Shown here: piece after piece, positions 60,519 through 64,000 of the stretch
How positions within the stretch are numbered: the stretch's first letter is position 1
Layout: every line of letters begins with the position of its first letter
Assembly (NCBI GenBank): GCA_016124755.1
Contig: WGNA01000005.1
Location: 114,684 to 178,683 of the forward strand
DNA: 64,000 bases
Reading direction: 5' to 3'
From: Bacteroidota bacterium
GTDB taxonomy: Bacteria > Bacteroidota > Bacteroidia > NS11-12g > UBA9320
The notes under the pieces: model-generated
What the model was told of the DNA's origin: nothing
What the model saw: only the letters and a program-made list of their open reading frames with translations
Database searches by the model: none
Position numbers and translations under genes: made by a program

Positions 60519-61238
60519 GTGAAGAATCAGGTTGAAGTGGTTTTGTCGCCACTGGTATTGCCGAACTATACTCTCGAAGAAAAAATAGTTGTGGTGATTG
60601 ATATTCTGCGGGCCACATCTACCATGTGCGCAGCATTATACAATGGTGCGGAAGCAATTATTCCGGTTGTGGATACACAGGAAGCTCAGGCTTATTCCCA
60701 CGAACACCCCGATTATTTAATTGCAGGTGAGCGGGAAGGCCAAAAAGCAGACGGTTTCAATTTTGGCAATTCACCGGCTGAATACACACCGTCTGTAATT
60801 GCAGGAAAAACTCTGGTGCTTACAACTACCAACGGTACCAAATGTATAAATGCTTCAAAAGCAGCACACATGGTAATGGTGGGTTCTTTTTTTAATCTTT
60901 CGGTCCTCAGCAATTTCCTGAAGTCTTCAAAACGGGATGTGGTTCTGTTTTGTTCGGGTTGGAAAAACCGGGTAAATATTGAAGATACCCTATTTGCCGG
61001 CGCAATGGTCGACTTATTAAAAGAAACCCATTTTGCAGAAGATGATTCGGCTGAACTGTCAGCAGATTTGTTTCGGTCTCATGGAGATGATCTCACGCAT
61101 TATTTAAGAAAGGCATCGCACCCAAGAAGATTTGAACGACTGGGTAATCATCTGGATTTGGCTCTTTGTTGTGAAACCGACAGGTATCCCGTTCTGATGT
61201 CTCTTGTCGGAGATCGTCTGCTCAAATTTCAACCATAA
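60519..61238 (+). CDS. comB: 2-phosphosulfolactate phosphatase family protein
   Basis: The 239-residue protein has VVIDILRATSTMCAALYNGA near residue 23, LIAGEREGQKADGFNFGNSP and VLTTTNGTKCI, the three conserved blocks of ComB. ComB dephosphorylates 2-phosphosulfolactate in coenzyme M synthesis of methanogens. Bacterial homologues occur without the rest of that pathway, and their role is not well established. A GTG at 60519 is the start; no ATG is near. It converges with the M16 peptidase gene across a shared terminator. Confidence 0.88.
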   Translation: MKNQVEVVLSPLVLPNYTLEEKIVVVIDILRATSTMCAALYNGAEAIIPVVDTQEAQAYSHEHPDYLIAGEREGQKADGFNFGNSPAEYTPSVIAGKTLVLTTTNGTKCINASKAAHMVMVGSFFNLSVLSNFLKSSKRDVVLFCSGWKNRVNIEDTLFAGAMVDLLKETHFAEDDSAELSADLFRSHGDDLTHYLRKASHPRRFERLGNHLDLALCCETDRYPVLMSLVGDRLLKFQP

Positions 61239-61241
61239 AAA

Positions 61242-61269
61242 AAGGGAAGCTTTTGCCTCCCTTTCTTTA
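61242..61269. terminator. Bidirectional terminator between comB and the M16 peptidase gene
   Basis: Arms 61242-61251 and 61256-61265 pair over 10 positions with one mismatch, loop TTTT. On the + strand CTTTATT follows. On the - strand a run of seven T follows, so it can terminate both convergent genes. Confidence 0.8.
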
Positions 61270-61286
61270 TTGCGTGATTCTCTTTT

Positions 61287-64000
61287 TTATTGGTACTCAA
61301 TCACCTTAACTTTTCCGTAGCCAAGATTTTCGAGTCCGGGTTTTACCTTGTAAGCATGCCCCACAACAATGATCAGCAAATTCTCAGGTTTGATGTATTT
61401 CTGAGCAAGCGCATTGATCTCTGCCTTGGTGAGTTTGTTTACTATATCAGCTTGTTGCTGGGTATAATCCTTTGGTAAATCGTATTGAATAATACCGTTG
61501 AGGAAGCCGAGTTTCTGGAATGGTGTTTCGTAGTCCAGTGCTTTGCTCAATAATATTGAACTTTTTGTGAAGGCTAATTCCTCATCCGTAATTCCACCGG
61601 ATTTATAATTAATCAACTCCTTCATCAATTCCATTATTGAACTGTCGGTAGCTTCTTTTTTAATATTTCCGCTAAACACATAGCGTCCGTAATATTCGTT
61701 CCCGCTAAAGCCGGATCTTGCGCCGTAAGTGTAACCTTTATCTTCTCTCAGATTAAGATTGATACGACTGTTGAATGCCCCGCCAAGAGCAAAATTCATA
61801 ACCGTGTTTTTATAGAAATCCCCTTTGAAATCATATTTGAGTGAGGGATAACCGGCAATAACAAGTGATTGAGGAGCGTATGGCTTATCAACCAAAACAA
61901 TAGTTGTTTTTTCAACGGTTTTAGGCTCCGGAAGCGCCGGTACCACAACATTTTTATTCTTCCAGTTTTTGAGGAAGCCAATTTTGCTCATCACTTCCTG
62001 TTCGTTAATCGGCCCCACAATTGAAAGCGTTGCAACATTCGGTGAGTAAAACTGATTGTAGAAATTGATACAATCTTCAACCGAAATTTTGCTGATCGTC
62101 TTTGCATCACCGGTGTAGTATTCGGCCAGAATGCTTCCCTCGAACATGATTTGGTTGAAGGTATTTTGCGCCAGATAAGAAGGACTGGATTTCTGGTTTC
62201 TCAAACCATCAAGATTTTGTTTTTTGATTCGCTGAAAATCCTTGGCATCAAAACGAGGAGTAGTCATACTTTCTTCCAGCAACTTGAGTGTTGCGTCAAG
62301 ATTTTCACGGAAACACTGAACAAAAATGGTAGTTGAACTTTCGTTGCTGCCGTATGAAATGTTTGAACCAAGGCGATCTAAAGCGGCGCTAAATTCTTCT
62401 GATGTTTTTGTCTTGGTTCCCTCATCCATCATTTGTGATGTGAGATAAGCAGTACCCGACTGAATTTTTTTATCGGCTTCTAATAAGTGACCTCCGGCCA
62501 TCTCAATGTACAAATACACTTTCGGGCTTTCTTCTGATCGTGCTCCGATTACCTTCAATCCATTTTCAAATTTGGTTGAATAATATTCGGGAACCTTGAT
62601 TGTTTTTCCGGCAGGAACTACAGGTCTTTTAGATCGGTCGAAATTGTCTTTCGGAGGATTGTAGGTAAGCCCGACATATTGCGGATCAATTTTCTTTTCT
62701 TGTCCGGCGTGTGGATTAACACTTTTAGATTTTTCTTCATCCTGCTTTTGGCCCATCGGTTCTGGCCCGACGTTTAAAATCACGGCTTTCCGGTTTTGAA
62801 TGTATTTGCGATATACACGCATTACATCTTCTTTGGTTACGGTTTCGTATCGGTCGAGCTCGTCTTTGAGGTTGTAACCATTTCCTTTCATCATGCTCCA
62901 TTCGCTCAACAATAAAGCTTTGCTCTGAACCGAATTCGCCTGATCCACGATGCTGGATTTAAAGACCATTTTAATACGTGCGAGTTCCTCATCCGAAATT
63001 CCGGTTGTACCAAATTCGTTCAGCACTTCCCGAATTTTATCTTCGGTTTCTTTGAAGTTGAGACCCATAAAAGTTCCAACCACATTGATGTTCATGAAAC
63101 CCGATAACTCAAGTGAATTGTGCCCTGCAGAAGCCTGAACTGCTTGTTCTGTTTTAACTAATTTTTTATAAAGAAGGGAGTTGTTACCTCCACCGAGAAG
63201 CTCCGAAAGAATATCAAGAGCCGCCTGATCTCTGTGATAATTTTCAACCGTAGGAAACGACATGGAAGTTAACGGAAGAAAGATGTTGTCGGTCATTGCC
63301 TGATACTGATCCGTTGGCATAATGGGTGAGAACGGACGTTGGCTTCTTACTTCCGGACATTGATTGATGGTTCCGAAATATTTTAAAACCCACTTTTTAA
63401 CTTCCTCCGGATTAACGTCTCCCGATACAACTACGGTCGCGTTATTCGGGCCATACCATCGAAGGAAGAAATTTCTGAGGTCATTGAAATCAGCGGCGTC
63501 CAGATCATCCACAAATCCGATGGGAGTCCACTCATACGGAAGATTCGGATACATGGTTTTGAATAAAACTTCACTTACCATTCCGTATGGCTGGTTATCG
63601 TAACGCTGACGTTTTTCGTTTTTAACCGCGTCGCGCTGATTGTTAAACTTTTCAAGTGTAAAACCGTCGAGGTGCGTACCCATTCGATCTGCTTCCAACC
63701 AGAGCATTGTTTCAGTAAGATTGCTCGGTGCAGTCTGGTGATAAACCGTTTTATCGAATGAGGTGAACGCATTGTTGGTTCCCCCGGCTTCACTGATAAT
63801 TTTAAAATGCTCTTCGTCGGCAACGTTTTTCGAACCCTGAAACATCATGTGTTCGAAGAAGTGTGCAAAACCGGAATTGCCTACATTTTCGCGCGCCGAA
63901 CCTACGTGATACGCAACCTGTACATGCGCAATCGGATCACTGTGATCTTCATGAATAATCAGCGTAAGATTATTGGTATCCAACCGGTATTTCAGGTAAG
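61287..64000 (-). CDS. M16-family (insulinase/pitrilysin-like) double-domain peptidase, 5' end outside window
   Basis: More than 900 residues are visible and the frame is still open at the window edge (last codons read YLKYRLDTNN). The first M16 domain has the inverted zinc motif in FAHFFEHMMFQGSKN (HxxEH) near the visible N-terminus, with VKNEKRQRYDNQPYG downstream. The second half repeats the fold (LKVIGARSEESPKVYLYIEM, AYLTSQMMDEGT) without HxxEH and is probably the non-catalytic half that closes the chamber. No signal peptide is visible because the 5' end is cut. It probably degrades peptides in the periplasm. Confidence 0.92.
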   Translation of the reverse strand, partial: YLKYRLDTNNLTLIIHEDHSDPIAHVQVAYHVGSARENVGNSGFAHFFEHMMFQGSKNVADEEHFKIISEAGGTNNAFTSFDKTVYHQTAPSNLTETMLWLEADRMGTHLDGFTLEKFNNQRDAVKNEKRQRYDNQPYGMVSEVLFKTMYPNLPYEWTPIGFVDDLDAADFNDLRNFFLRWYGPNNATVVVSGDVNPEEVKKWVLKYFGTINQCPEVRSQRPFSPIMPTDQYQAMTDNIFLPLTSMSFPTVENYHRDQAALDILSELLGGGNNSLLYKKLVKTEQAVQASAGHNSLELSGFMNINVVGTFMGLNFKETEDKIREVLNEFGTTGISDEELARIKMVFKSSIVDQANSVQSKALLLSEWSMMKGNGYNLKDELDRYETVTKEDVMRVYRKYIQNRKAVILNVGPEPMGQKQDEEKSKSVNPHAGQEKKIDPQYVGLTYNPPKDNFDRSKRPVVPAGKTIKVPEYYSTKFENGLKVIGARSEESPKVYLYIEMAGGHLLEADKKIQSGTAYLTSQMMDEGTKTKTSEEFSAALDRLGSNISYGSNESSTTIFVQCFRENLDATLKLLEESMTTPRFDAKDFQRIKKQNLDGLRNQKSSPSYLAQNTFNQIMFEGSILAEYYTGDAKTISKISVEDCINFYNQFYSPNVATLSIVGPINEQEVMSKIGFLKNWKNKNVVVPALPEPKTVEKTTIVLVDKPYAPQSLVIAGYPSLKYDFKGDFYKNTVMNFALGGAFNSRINLNLREDKGYTYGARSGFSGNEYYGRYVFSGNIKKEATDSSIMELMKELINYKSGGITDEELAFTKSSILLSKALDYETPFQKLGFLNGIIQYDLPKDYTQQQADIVNKLTKAEINALAQKYIKPENLLIIVVGHAYKVKPGLENLGYGKVKVIEYQ

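Noticed and set aside
1..64000. CRISPR arrays, tRNA or rRNA genes
   Set aside because: No regularly spaced repeats and no tRNA-like cloverleaf or rRNA sequence was noticed in the intergenic stretches, which are mostly under 200 bases.

Overview
The window is bacterial and almost certainly from the phylum Bacteroidota. Four things point to this: a type IX secretion sorting tail on a secreted metalloprotease (54661-56319), small families typical of the phylum (a DUF4296-like lipoprotein and a DUF5606-like protein), MutS2 with SmpB, and several upstream regions carrying the Bacteroidota -7 promoter octamer TAnnTTTG. The genus cannot be told from the sequence. No rRNA, tRNA, insertion sequence, prophage or CRISPR array was seen.

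Region 1, about 1-38115, all on the + strand, is a very large surface-glycan locus of 37 genes. It opens inside a NeuB-type nonulosonate synthase, followed by NeuC-like and NeuA-like enzymes (CMP-sialic or legionaminic-type acid supply). Next come two sulfotransferases, a PIG-L deacetylase, a Wzx flippase, a four-gene block (HAD phosphatase, divergent GAPDH-like enzyme, second CMP-transferase, 2-hydroxyacid dehydrogenase), a polysialyltransferase-like protein, a Wzy-type polymerase, a NodB-like protein, a third sulfotransferase and a PaaK-like ligase. After a 207-base gap lie two GNAT/FemAB acyltransferases, GT4 glycosyltransferases, a glucuronyl C5-epimerase homologue, a WecB-like epimerase, another NodB-like deacetylase, an SDR and a WecA-like initiating transferase. 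A sulfate-activation block follows (cysQ, SLC13 permease, cysC, cysD, cysN). The locus ends with a WlbA-like dehydrogenase, two more GT4 enzymes and a close relative of plant GDP-mannose 3,5-epimerase. Most junctions overlap or nearly touch, so long co-transcribed and translationally coupled units are likely.

Read together, region 1 would make an undecaprenyl-linked, Wzx/Wzy-assembled polysaccharide carrying a nonulosonic acid, sulfate esters and probably C5-epimerised uronic acid, with amino sugars that may be N-deacetylated and re-acylated. C5-epimerase, sulfotransferases, N-deacetylase-type enzymes and a private PAPS supply in one locus recall the logic of animal heparan sulfate synthesis. 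That parallel is inference.

Region 2, 38083-64000, is mostly housekeeping on both strands. It holds a CpsB/YwqE-type PHP phosphatase, smpB, a thioesterase, mutS2, a lipoprotein, a YggS-family gene, a lysozyme-like protein, an ATP-grasp/TANGO2-like pair, a coiled-coil membrane protein, rplU-rpmA, dnaB, clpC, a DUF5606-like gene, the secreted protease, kdsA, fabI, a thiolase, a comB homologue and a double M16 peptidase cut by the window end. Several good intrinsic terminators and candidate promoters lie here, including two divergent promoters with identical -7 octamers and a terminator placed inside the 3' end of an opposing gene.
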